64,000 nt of DNA from Bubalus kerabau (lineage: Eukaryota; Chordata; Mammalia; Artiodactyla; Bovidae): NCBI RefSeq assembly GCF_029407905.1, contig NW_026577882.1, forward strand, positions 372,001-436,000, given 5' to 3'. The translations under genes were made by a program, and so were the position numbers. Below the pieces are notes generated by a model. That model did not search any database and had not been told where the DNA came from. It saw only the letters and a program-made list of their open reading frames with translations. The first letter of the stretch is position 1. The number at the start of each line of letters is the position of its first letter. Below, one piece after another: positions 1 to 11,800 of the stretch.

Positions 1-2219
1 CGAGTTGTATGTGGAACCTGCGGTTTTGGGGGACGATGCACAGGGGTGTCAGTGCCCCTTCGTGTTGTGCCTTCATCCACAGGGTTACCTTCGAAGAGGT
101 GACCAGGCATCGGGATCTTATCAATAGCGGACCAGGAAATCGGGGTCTTTCGGCATGTGGCACAACCCACGAGGCTACGTCTCGAATTCCCTCGTGAGAC
201 TGACCTCATCCTGAGGTTCGCCGGGAAGTCTGGGAACCCCTTCCAGACAAAGCAGGGGAATCGACCCTCCTGTCTCGATCAGGAGGGGAGAAGGGGCACA
301 GATGAGGTGATGCTGGGAACCTAGGTGTTCCCCTCCAGTGAGTCCAGTGTGTTGGGGAACTTTTGGGGTCGCATCAAAGGTGCCAAGTACCGTATCGCAC
401 TTCAAGATGGAACGTAAGACTTCTTTTGAGACGCTGTAGCGGCAATGGCCGCATCTTGCGATGAAGAGGGAACGACGTGGTTTTTCTCGAGTTGTGGCGG
501 GATTCTTGAGTTACAACGGGAAAGTCAGGCTTCCTCTTCTGTTGGCCCAGGGAAGTCCAGTCTTCCATTTGAGTTGTGAGGGAGAGTTGGGGATTGCTCT
601 CGAGTCACTGCAGGAAAAAAGAGACCTCATCTAGGCTTGTGTCCAGGACCTAATGTTTCTCTCCAGGGGCGACAGGGATCTCCGGTTCGCATATCAGACT
701 CACCTGAGGAGTCAGGCCTCGCCTTGTGGGGAAGGAAAAGACTCCGCTCTCCTCTCGAGTCGCGACGGGTATGTCTTGGAGTCCACTGAGTGACCAAAAG
801 GGAGTCAAGCCTACTGTGGAGTTTGGAGAGAGGACTCGGGATTGCTCTCCAGGCCATGCTAGAAAAGAAGGCCGTCATGTCGCGAAAACGGGGGCGTCTC
901 GTGGGTTTTCTCTATCTGCGGCGCCAGTGTGGGGTTTCTCACGAGGTATGACGGGGAGCTCAGGGAGCCTCTCGTGTGGCGCCAGGGAAGTCAGGGCTTC
1001 ATGAGTGTAGCAGAGGGAGCGCGTCATTGCCCTCGAGTCATGGTAGGGGAATCAGGCCTCCAAACGCGTTGAAGAAGGACTCTTGAGTTCTTTCTATGGT
1101 AGCGGCAGTAAACCCTGGGTTCACTCGAATTGTGCTGGTGGCCTCAGGGAGCTTCTCAGGGTGCCTCTGAGAAGTCAGGGATACTGTGGAGCTGGGACGC
1201 GTCTCTCGGGACTCCACTGGGTTTCGTGCAATGGAAGAGGTCCTAATCTCGAGTGGAGGCAGGAACCTCAGCGTTCCTCTCGTGACTTCACTGGCGCTGG
1301 TCTGAATCAGATTGCAAAGTCCCTGCAGAGTTGGGACAGGAGGGTCAGGCCTCGTCTTGTGTAGAGGAATGAAACCCCACTTGCCTCTCGAGTTCTTCAG
1401 GGGTGACAAGCCACTTGTTGAGCTGTATGTGGAACCTGCGGGTTTTTCCGGATGATGCACGAGGGTGTCAGTGCCCCTTTATGTTGTGCCTTCATCCATA
1501 GGGTTGCCTTCGAAGAGGTGTCCAGGCATCAGGTTCTTATGAAGAGCGTACCGGGAAATCATAGTCTTTTGGCATGTGGTACCACCCGCGAGCTACGTCT
1601 CAAATTTCCTCGTGAGACCGGCCTCATCCTGAAGTGCCCCGTGAAGGTCGGGAACCCCTTACAAACAAAGCAGGGGAAGTGACCCTCCTATCACGAACAG
1701 GAGGGGAGAAGGGGCTCAGATAAACTGGTGCCGGGAACCTCGGTGTTCACCTCGAGTGAGACCGATATTTCGGGGAACTTTTGGGGTCACATCAAGGGTG
1801 TCAAGTATCGTTTTGCACTTCAAGACGGAACGTGGGACTTTTCTTGAGAAGCTGTAGCGGGCAAGGGCCTCATCTTGCGATGACGAGGGAACCAAGCGCT
1901 TTTTCTCGAGTTGAGGTGGGATTCTCGAATTACGAAGGGGAATTGAGGCTTCCTCTTGTGTTGGCCCAGGGAAGTCCAATCTTCCATTCGAGTTGTTAGG
2001 GAGAGCGGGGGATTGCACTCGAGTTACAGAAGGGCAAAAGAGACCTCATCTAGGCTTGTTTCCAGGACCTAATATTCCTCTCCAGGGGAGACAGGGATCT
2101 CGGGGTTGCATTCCAGACCCACCTGGTGAGTCAGGCCTTGTCTCGAGGGGAAGCAAAGGACTCCATTCTCCTCTCGAGTCACGACGGGTATCTCTTGGAG
2201 CCCACTAAGTGGCCTAAAG
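1..2219. repeat. Left copy of the window-edge duplication
   Basis: This segment repeats the last 3.6 kb of the window. Positions 1-274 match 60,382-60,654 (offset about 60,380) and 244-2,219 match 62,025-64,000 (offset exactly 61,781 where checked at 261, 1,990 and 2,219). The two offsets differ by 1,401 bases, one satellite unit. Diagnostic shared features include the unusual CGGTTTTGGGGGACGATG in the first unit, the TCATGAGTGTAGCAGAGGG variant near 1,000, and the long-class variant near 1,276. Differences are scattered single bases; I judge a few percent by eye, not measured. Confidence 0.85.
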
Positions 2220-5200
2220 GGAGTCAAGCCTCCTGTGGAGTTTGGAAAGAGGATTCGGGATTCCTCTCCAGGCCATGCAGGAAAAGAAGGCCCTCATCTC
2301 GCGATGACAGGGGCGTATGGTGGGTTTTCTCGAGCTGCAGCGTCAGTGTGGGGTTTCTCACGAGGTACAACGGGGAGCTCAGGGAGCCTCTCTTATGGCG
2401 CCAGGGAAGTCAGGTCTCCATGTGCGTGGCGAGGGGGTGCATGTCATTTTTATAGAGCCATGGAAGCAGATTCGGGCTTCAAGACACGTTGAAGTAGGAC
2501 TCTCGAGGTCTTTTTCCCATTGTGGCAGGAAACCCTGGGTTCCCTCGACATGTGCCGGTGACCTCATGGAGCTTCTCCGGGTGCCTCTGAGAAGTCAGGG
2601 GTACTGCGGAGTTGGGAGGGGCCTCTCGGGACTCCACTGGGTTTGGTGCAATGGATGAGAGCCTCATCTCGAGTGGAGGCAGGAACCTCATGTTTCCTCT
2701 CCTGGGTTTCCTGGCGCCGGTACTGACTCGGATCGCAGTTTCCCTGCAGAGTTGGTTCAGAAAATCAGGTCTCGTCTTGTGCGGAGGAATGGAACTCCAC
2801 TTGCCTCTCGAGTTGTTCACGGGGTGACAGACCACTTGTCGAACTGTGTTTGTAACCTGCGGGTTTTTCTGGACGATGCACGGGGGTGTCAGTGCCCCTT
2901 CGTGTTCTGCTTTCATCCACAGGTTTTCCTTCGTAAAGGTGTCAGAGCATCACGTTCTTATCAAGAGCAGACCGGGAAATCGGGGTCTTTCGGCTTGTGG
3001 CACCACCCACGAGGCTACGTCTCGAATTTCCTCATGAGACCTGCCTCATCCTTAGGCGCGCCGGAAAGGTCGGGAACCCCTTCCAGACATAGCAGGGGAA
3101 TCGACACTCCTGTCGCGATCACGAGGGGAGAAGGAGCTCAAATGAAGTGGTTCCGGGAACCTCGGTGTTCCTTTCGAGTGAGACCGGTATGTCGGGGAAT
3201 TTTGAGATTGCATCAAGGGTGCCAAGTACCGTTTCGCACTTCAAGACAGAACGTGGGACTTCTCTTGAGTCGCTGTAGTGGGCAAGGGCCTCATCTAGCG
3301 CTGATGGGGGAACCACGTGGATTTTCTCGAGTTTCGGCGGGATTCTCGAGTTACGATGTCGAATTCAGGCTTCCAATTGTATTGGCCCAGGGAAGTCCAA
3401 TCTTCCATTCGATTTGCGAGGGAGAGCTGGCGATTGCTCTCTAGTAACTGCAGTGCAAAATAGACCTCATCTAGGCTTGTGTCCAGGACCGAGTTTTCCT
3501 CTCCAGGTGTGACAGGAACTCGGGGTTGCATTCCAGACTCACACGGGGAGTCAGGCCTCGTCTCGAGGGGAAGCAAAGGACTCCGCTCTCCCTTCAAGTC
3601 CTGACAGGTATCTCTTGGAGCCAACTGAGAGGCCTAAAGAGAGTCAAGCCTCCTGTGGAGTCTGGAGAGAGGACTCGGTTTTGCTCTCCATGCCAGGCAG
3701 GAAAGAAGTCCCTCATCTCGTGATGACGGGGGTGTATCGTGGGTTTTCTTGAGCTGCGGTGCCTGAAAGGGGTTTCCGAAGAGGTACGACGGGGAGCTCA
3801 GGGAGACTCTCTTCAGGCGTCAGGGAAGTCAGGTCTCCATGCGCATGGCGATGGGGAGCGGGTCTTTGCTCTCGAGTCATGGTAGGGGAATCGGGCCTCA
3901 AGACGCGCCGAAGGACTCTCAAGGTCTTTCTCGGGTCGAAGCAGGAAACCCTGGGTTCCCTCGACTTGTGCTGGTGACCTCAGGTAGATTCTCAAGGTGC
4001 CTCTGAGAATTCAGGGATACTGTGGAGTTGCGAGGGGCCTCTCGCGACTCATCTGGGTTTGGTGCAATGGAAGAGGGCCTCATCTCGAGTTGAAGCAGGA
4101 ACCTCAGGTTTCCTCTCCATTTCTGACTCGGATGGCAGGGTCCCTGAAGAGTTGGGACAGGAGAGTCAGGCCTCGTCTTGTGTGGAGGAATCGAACTCTG
4201 CTTGCCTATCGAGTTGTTCATGGGGTGACATTCCACTTGTGGAGCTGTGTGTAGAACCTGCGGGTTTTTCCGGACGATGCACGGGAGTTTTAGTAACCCT
4301 TCTGTTGTGCCTTCATCCACAGGGTTGCCTTCGAAGTGGTGTCCGGGCATCGGGTTCTTATCCAGAGCAGACCACACAATCGTGGTCTTTCGGCATGTGG
4401 CACCACCCACGAGGCTACGTCTCGAATTTCCTCCTGAGAAAGGCCTCATCCTTAGGTGCGCCGGGATGGGCGGGAACTCCTTCCAGACAAAGCAGGGGAA
4501 TTGACCCTCCTGTCGTGATCAGGAGGGGAGAAAGTGATCAGATGAAGTGGTGCCGGGAACTTCGGTGTTCCCCTCGGTGAGAACGGTGTGTCGGGGAACT
4601 TTTGGGGTTACATCAAGGGTGAAAAGTAGCATTTCCCACTTCAAGACGGAACGTGGGACTTCACTTGAGACGCTGTAGCGGGCCAGGGCCTCATCTTGGG
4701 ATGACGAGTGAACCACGTGGTTTTTCTCGCATTGCGGCGGGAGTCTCGAGTTTCGACGGGGAAATCAGATTTCCTCCTGTGTTGGCCCCCGGAAGTCCAA
4801 TCTTCCATTCGAGTTGCGAGGGTGAGCTGGGATCCCACTCGAGTCACTGCGGGGCAAAATAGACCATATCTAGGCTTGTGGCCAGGACCGAATATTCCTC
4901 TCCAGGGGTGACAGGGATCTCGGGGTGGCATTCCAGACTCACCCGGGAAGTCCGGCCTTGTTTCTAGGGGAAGCAAAGTACTCCGCTTTCCTCTCGAGTT
5001 GCGACGGGTACCTATTGAGCGCACTGAGTATCCTTAGTGAGTCAAGCCTCCCGTGGAGTTTGGAGAGACGACTCGGGATTGCCCTCCAGGCCATGCAGTT
5101 AATGATGGCCCTCATCTCACGATAACGGGGGCGTCTCGTGGGTTTTCTCGAGCTGCGGCGCCAGTGTGGAGTTTCTCACGAGGTACGACGGGGACCTCAG

Positions 5201-8200
5201 GGAGCCTCTCGTGAGGTGCCAGGGAAGTTAAGTCTCCATGCACGTGTGTACTGGGGGCGCTTCATTGATCTTGAGACATGGTAGGGGAATCGGGCCTCAA
5301 GACGCATCAAAGAAGGACTATCCAGTCTTTCTCGGGTTGCGGCAGGAAACCCTGGGTTCCATCAACTTGTGCTGGAGATCTCAGGGAGCTTGTCAGGGTG
5401 CCTCTGAGAAGTCAGGGACGCTGTGGGTTGGAGGGACCTCTTGGGACTCCAGTGGTTTTGGTGCTATGGAAGAGGGCCTCATCTCGAGTTGAGGCAGGAA
5501 CCTCAGGGTTCCTCTCCATTTCTGATTCGGATTGCAGGGTCCCAGCAGATTTGGGACAGGAGAGTCAGGCCTCGTCCTGTGGGGAGAATGGAACTCAGCT
5601 TGCCTCTTGAGTTGTGCACGGGGTGACAGACCACGGGTAGAGCTGTGTGTGGAACCTGTAGGTTTTTCCGGACGATGCACGGGTGTGTCTGTGCCCCTTC
5701 GTGTTGTGCCTTCATCCACAGGGTTGCCTTCTAAGGGGTGTCCAGGCATCGGGTTCTTATCAAGAGCGGACCGGGCAATCGGAGTCTTTCGGCATGTGGC
5801 ACCACCCACGAGGCTACGTCTCGAACTTCCTCGTGAGACCGGCATCATCCTGAGGTGCGCCGTTAAGGTCGGGAAACCCTTGCAGACAAAGCAGGGGAAT
5901 CGACCCTCCTGTCGTGATCAGGAGGGGAGAAGGCGCTCAAAAGAAATGGTGCCGGGAACTTCGGTGTTCCCCTCAAGTGAGACCGGTATGTTGGGGAACT
6001 TTTGGGGTCGCATCAAGGGTGCCAAGTACTGTTTCGCACTTCAAGATGGAACGTGGGACTACTCTTGAGACGCTGTAGCGGGAAAGTGCCTCATATTGCG
6101 ATGATGGGGGAACCACTTGGTTTTTCTCGAGTTACGGCGGGATTCTCGAGTTACGACGGGGATTTCAGGCTTCCTCTTGTGTTGGCCCAGGGAAGTCCAA
6201 TCTTCAATTCGAGTTGCGAGGGAGAGCTGGGGATTGCCCACGAGTCACTGTAGGGAAAAAGAGACCTCATCTTGGCTTGTGTCCAGGATCTAATGTTCCT
6301 CTCCAGGGGCGACAGGGATCTCGGGGTTGCATTCCAGACTCACCCGGGGAGTCAGGCCTCGTCTCGAGGGGAAGCAAATGACTCCACTCTCCTCTCGAGT
6401 CGCGACGGATATCTCTTGGAGCCCACTGAGTGGCCTACAGGGAGCCAAGCTTCCTGTGGATTTTGGAGAGAGGACTCGGTATTGCTCTCCAGGCCATGCA
6501 GAAAAAGAAGGCCCTCATCTCGCGATGACAGGGGCATCTCGTGGGTTTTCTCGAGCTGAGGCACAAGTGTGGTGTTTCCCACGTGGTAAGGCTGGGAGCT
6601 CAGGGAGCATCTTGTGTGGCGCCAGGGAAATCAGGTCTCCATGCGCGTGGCGAGGGGGAGTGTGTCATTGCTCTCTTGTCATGATAGGGGATTTGGACCT
6701 CAAGATGCATTGAAGAAGGACTCTCAAGGTCTTTCTCAGGTTGTGGCAGGAAACCATGGGTTCCCTCGACTCATGCATGTTACGTCAGGGAGCTTCTCAG
6801 GTGCCTCTGAGAAATCAGGGATACTGTGGAGTTGGGAGTGACCTCTTGGAACCCCACTGGGTTTGGTGAAATGGAAAAAGGCCTCATCTTTAGATAAAGC
6901 AGGAACATCAGGTTTCCTCTTCATTTCTGACTCGGATCGTATGTTCCTGCAGAGTTGGGAGAGGAGAGTCAGGACTCATCTTGTGTGGAGGAATGGAAAT
7001 CCGCTTGCATCTCGAGTTGTTCACGGGGTGACAGGCCTCTTGTAGAGCTGTATGTGGAACCTGCGGGTTTTCCCGGACGATGCACAGGGGTGTCAGTGCC
7101 CCTTTTGTTGTACCTTCATCCACAGGGTTGTCTTCAAAGAGGTGTCTGGTCATCGGGTTCTTCTTAAGAGTGTACTGGGAAATTGGGGTCTTTCAGCATG
7201 TGGCACCCCCCACGAGGCCATGTCTCGAAATTTCCCATGAGTCCAGCTTCATCCTGAGGTGCGCCATGAATGTCTGGAACCCCTTTAAGTCAAAGCAGGG
7301 GAATCGACCCCCTTGTCGCTATCAGGAGGGGAGAAGGGGCTCAAAACAAGTGGTGCCGGGAACCTCGGTGTTCCCCTCAAATGAAACCGGTGTGTCGGGG
7401 AACATTTGGGGTTGCATTAAGGGTGCCAAGTAACATTTCGCACTTCAACACGGAACGTGGGACTTCTCTTGAGACGCTGTAGCGAGCACGGGCCCCATCT
7501 TGTGATGACGGGGGAACCACGTGGTTTTTCTCGAGTTGCGGCAGGGAATTCAGGCTTCCTCTTGTGTTGGCCCAGGGAAGTCCAAATTTCCATACGAGTT
7601 GAGAGCTAGAGCTGGGGGTTGGCTCGAGTTATTGCAGGACAAAAGAGACCTCATCTAGGCTTGTGTCTAGGACCTAATGTTCCTTTCAAGGGGCAACAGG
7701 GATCTCGGAGTTGCATTCCAGATCCTCTCGAGGAGTCAGGCCTCTTCACAAGGGTAATGAATGGACACCCCTCTCCCCTTGAGTCGCGACGGGTATCTCT
7801 TAGAGCCCATTGTGTGGCCTAAAGGGAGTCAAGCCTCCTGTGGAGATTGGAGAGAGGACTCGGGATTGCTCTCCAGGCCATGCAGGAAAAGAAGGCCCTC
7901 ATATCGTGATGAAGGGGGCGTCTTGTGCGTTTTCTCGAGGTGCGGAGCCAGGATGGGGTTTCTCACAAGATACGATGGGGAGCTCAGAGAGTCTCTCGTG
8001 TGGTGACAGGAAAGTCAGGTCTCCATGCACGTGTGGAGGGGGAGCGCATCATTACACTTGAGTCATGGTAGGGGCATCGGGCCTCAAGAGGCGTTGAAGA
8101 ACGACTCTCAAGGTCTTTCTCCGTTTGTGGCAGGAAACCCTGGTTTTTCTCGACTTGTGCTGGTGACCACAGGGAGCTTAACATGGTGCCTCTGAGAAGT

Positions 8201-8839
8201 CAGGGATTCTGTGGAGTTGGGAGGGGCCTCTCGGGACTCCACTGTGTGTGGTATAATGCAAGAGGGCCTCATCTCGTGTTGAGGAAGGAACCTCAGGGTT
8301 CCTCTCCATTTCAGACTCCGATCTCAGGATTCCTGCAGAGTTGGGACAGGAGAGTCAGGCCTCGTATTCTGTGGAGAAATGAAACTTAGCTTGCCTCTCG
8401 AGTTCTTCACGAGGTAACAGGTCAATTGTCGAGCTGTATGGGAACCTGCAGAATTTTCCAAAAGATGCACGGGTGTGCAGGGCCCCTCCTTGTTGTGCCT
8501 TCATCCAACAGGATGCATTCGAAGAAGTGTACAGGTATCGGATTCTTATTAATAGCTGACCGGGAAATGCGGTCTTTCCGCATGTGGCACCACCCACGAG
8601 GCTACATCTCCAATTTCCTCGAGAGACCGGCCTCATCCTGAGGTGCGATGGGAAGATCGGTAACCCCTTCCAGACAAAGCAGGAGAATAGACACTACTGT
8701 TGCAATCAGGAGGGGAGAAGGTACTAAAATGATGTGGTGTGGGGAACATGGGTGTTCCCCTCGAGTGAGGCCTGTATGTTGGGGAACTTTGGGGATGCCA
8801 TCATGGGTGCCAAGTACCGTTTTGCACTTCAATCGGAAC

Positions 8840-11800
8840 GTGGGACTTCCCTTGAGACGCCGTCGCGGGCAAGGGCCTCATCTTGCCAAGAGGTGGGAAC
8901 CACGTGGTTTTTCTCGAGTTGCGGCGGGATTCTGAAGTTACGACGGGGATCTCAGCCTTCCCCTTGGGTTGGCCCTGGGAAGCCCAATCTTCCCCTCGGG
9001 TTGCGAGGGAAAGCTGGGGGTTGCGCTCGAGTCACTGCAGGGCCGAAGAGACCTCACCTAGGCGTGTGTCCGGGACCTAATATTCCTCTCCAGGGAAGGC
9101 AGGGATCTCGGGGTTGCATTCCAGGCTCCTGCGGGGAGTCAGGCCTCGTCTCGAGGGGAAGCCAAGGACTCCGCTCTCCTCTCGAGTCGCGACGCGGGTC
9201 TCTTGGAGCCCCCTGAACGGCCTCAAGGGAGTCCAGCCTCCTCTTCCGTTTGGAGAGAGGACCCGGGATTGCTCTCCAGGCCATGCAGGAAAAGAAGGCC
9301 CTCAGCTCACGAGGACGGGGGCGTCTCAGGGGTTTCCTCGAGCTGCGGTGCCTGTGGGGGTTTTCTCCCGAGGCACGACGAGGATCTCAGGGAGCCTCTC
9401 GTGCGGCGCCAGGGAAGTCAGGTCTCCATGCGCGTGGCCAGGGGGAGCGCGTCCTGGATCTCGAGTCACGGGAGGGGACTAGGGCCTCGAGACGCGTTGA
9501 AGAAGGACTCTCGAGGTCTTTCTCGGGGGGCGGCGGGAAACCCTCGTGTCCCTCGCCTTCTGCCGGGGACCTTAGGGAACTTCCCAGGGTGCCTCTGAGA
9601 GGCGAGGGATCCTGTGGAGGTGGCGGGGCCCCTCGGGACTCCGCTGGGTCTGGCGCAACGGAAGAGGGCCTCACCTCGAGGGGAGGCAGGAACCTCAGGC
9701 TTCCTCTCCGTTTCGGACTCCGACCGCAGGGTCCCTGCAGAGTTGGGACAGGAGAGTCAGGCCTCGTCTTGTCTGAGGAAGGGAACCCCGCTGGCCTCTC
9801 GACTTGCTCAGGGGGTCTCAGGCCCCTCGTCGAGCTGTGTGTGGAACCCACGGGTCTTTGCGGACGATGCACGGGGGTGGCAGTGCCCCTTCGTGTTGTG
9901 CCTTCACCCACAGGGTTGCCTTCGAAGAGGGGTCCGGGCCTCGGGTCCTTCTCAAGAGCGGAGCGGGGAATCGGGGGCGTTTGGCATGTGGCCCCACCCA
10001 CGTGGCTCGTCTCGAATTTCCTCGTGAGACCGGCCTCATCCTGAGGTGCGCCGGGAAGGCTGGGAACCCCTTCCAGACCACGCAGGGGAATCACCTCTCC
10101 TGTCGCGATCAGGAGGGTTGAAGGGGCTCAGAGGAAGCGGTGCCGGGACCCTCGGTGTTCCCCTCGGAGGACCCCGGCGAGTCGGGGGACTTTTGGGGGT
10201 CGCAGGAAGGCTGTCAGGGACCGTTTCGCCCTTCAGGGCGGAACAGGGGACTTCCCTTGAGACGCCGTCGCGGGCAAGGGCCTCATCTTGCCAAGAGGTG
10301 GGAACCACGTGGTTTTTCTCGAGTTGCGGCGGCATTCTCGAGTTACGATGGGGATCTCAGCCTTCCCCTTGGGTTGGCCCTGGGAAGCCCAATCTTCCCC
10401 TCGGGTTGCGAGGGAAAGCTGGGGGTTGCGCTCGAGTCACTGCAGGGCCGAAGAGACCTCACCTAGGCGTGGTTCCGGGACCTAATATTCCTCTCCAGGG
10501 AAGGCAGGGATCTCGGGGTTGCATTCCAGGCTCCCCCGGGGAGTCAGGCCTCGTCTCGAGGGGAAGCCAAGGACTCCGCTCTCCTCTCGAGTCGCGACGC
10601 GGGTCTCTTGGAGCCCCCTGAGCGGCCTCAAGGGAGTCCAGCCTCCTCTTCCGTTTGGAGAGAGGACCCGGGATTGCTCTCCAGGCCATGCAGGAAAAGA
10701 AGGCCCTCAGCTCGCGAGGACGGGGGCGTCTCAGGGGTTTCCTCGAGCTGCGGCGCCCGTGGGGGTTATCTCCCGAGGCACGACGAGGATCTCAGGGAGC
10801 CTCTCGTGCGCCACCAGGGAAGTCAGGTCTCCATGCGCGTGGCGAGGGGGAGCGCGTTCTGGCTCTCGAGTCACGGGAGGGGACTAGGGCCTCGAGACGC
10901 GTTGAAGAAGGACTCTCGAGGTCTTTGTCGGGGGGCGGCGGGAAACCCTCGTTTCCCTCGCCTTCTGCCGGGGACCTTAGGGAACTTCCCAGGGTGCCTC
11001 TGAGAGGCGAGGGATCCTGTGGAGGTGGCGGGGCCCCTCGGGACTCCGCTGGGTCTGGCGCAACGGAAGAGGGCCTCACCTCGAGGGGAGGCAGGAACCT
11101 CAGGCTTCCTCTCCGTTTCGGACTCCGACCGCAGGGTCCCTGCAGAGTTGGGACAGGAGAGTCAGGCCTCGTCTTGTCTGAGGAAGGGAATCCCGCTGGC
11201 CTCTCGAGTTGCTCAGGGGGTCCCAGGGCCCTCGTCGAGCTGTGTGTGGAACCCGCGGGTCTTTGCGGACGATGCCCGGGGGTGGCAGTGCCCCTTTGTG
11301 TTGTGCCTTCACCCACAGGGTTGCCTTCGAAGAGGGGTCCGGGCCTCGGGTCCTTCGCAAGGGCCGTCCTGGGGAATCGGGGGCGTTCGGCATGTGGCAC
11401 CAACCACGTGGCTCGTCTCGAATTTCCTCGTGAGACCGGCCTCATCCTGAGGTGCGCCGGGAAGCCCGGGAACCCCTTCCAGACCACGCAGGGGAATCGC
11501 CTCTCCTGTCGCGATCAGGAGGGGAGAAGGGGCTCAGAGGAAGCGGTGCCAGGACCCTCGGTGTTCCCCTCGAGGGAACCCGGCGTGTCGGGGGACTTTT
11601 GGGGGTCGCAGGAAGGCTGTCAGGGACCGTTTCGCCCTTCAGGGCGGAACAGGGGACTTCCCTTGAGACGCCGTCGCGGGCAAGGGCCTCATCTTGCCAA
11701 GAGCTGGGAACCACGTGGTTTTTCTCGAGTTGCGGCGGGATTCTCGAGTTACGACGGGGATCTCAGCCTTCCCCTTGGGTTGGCCCTGGAAAGCCCAATC

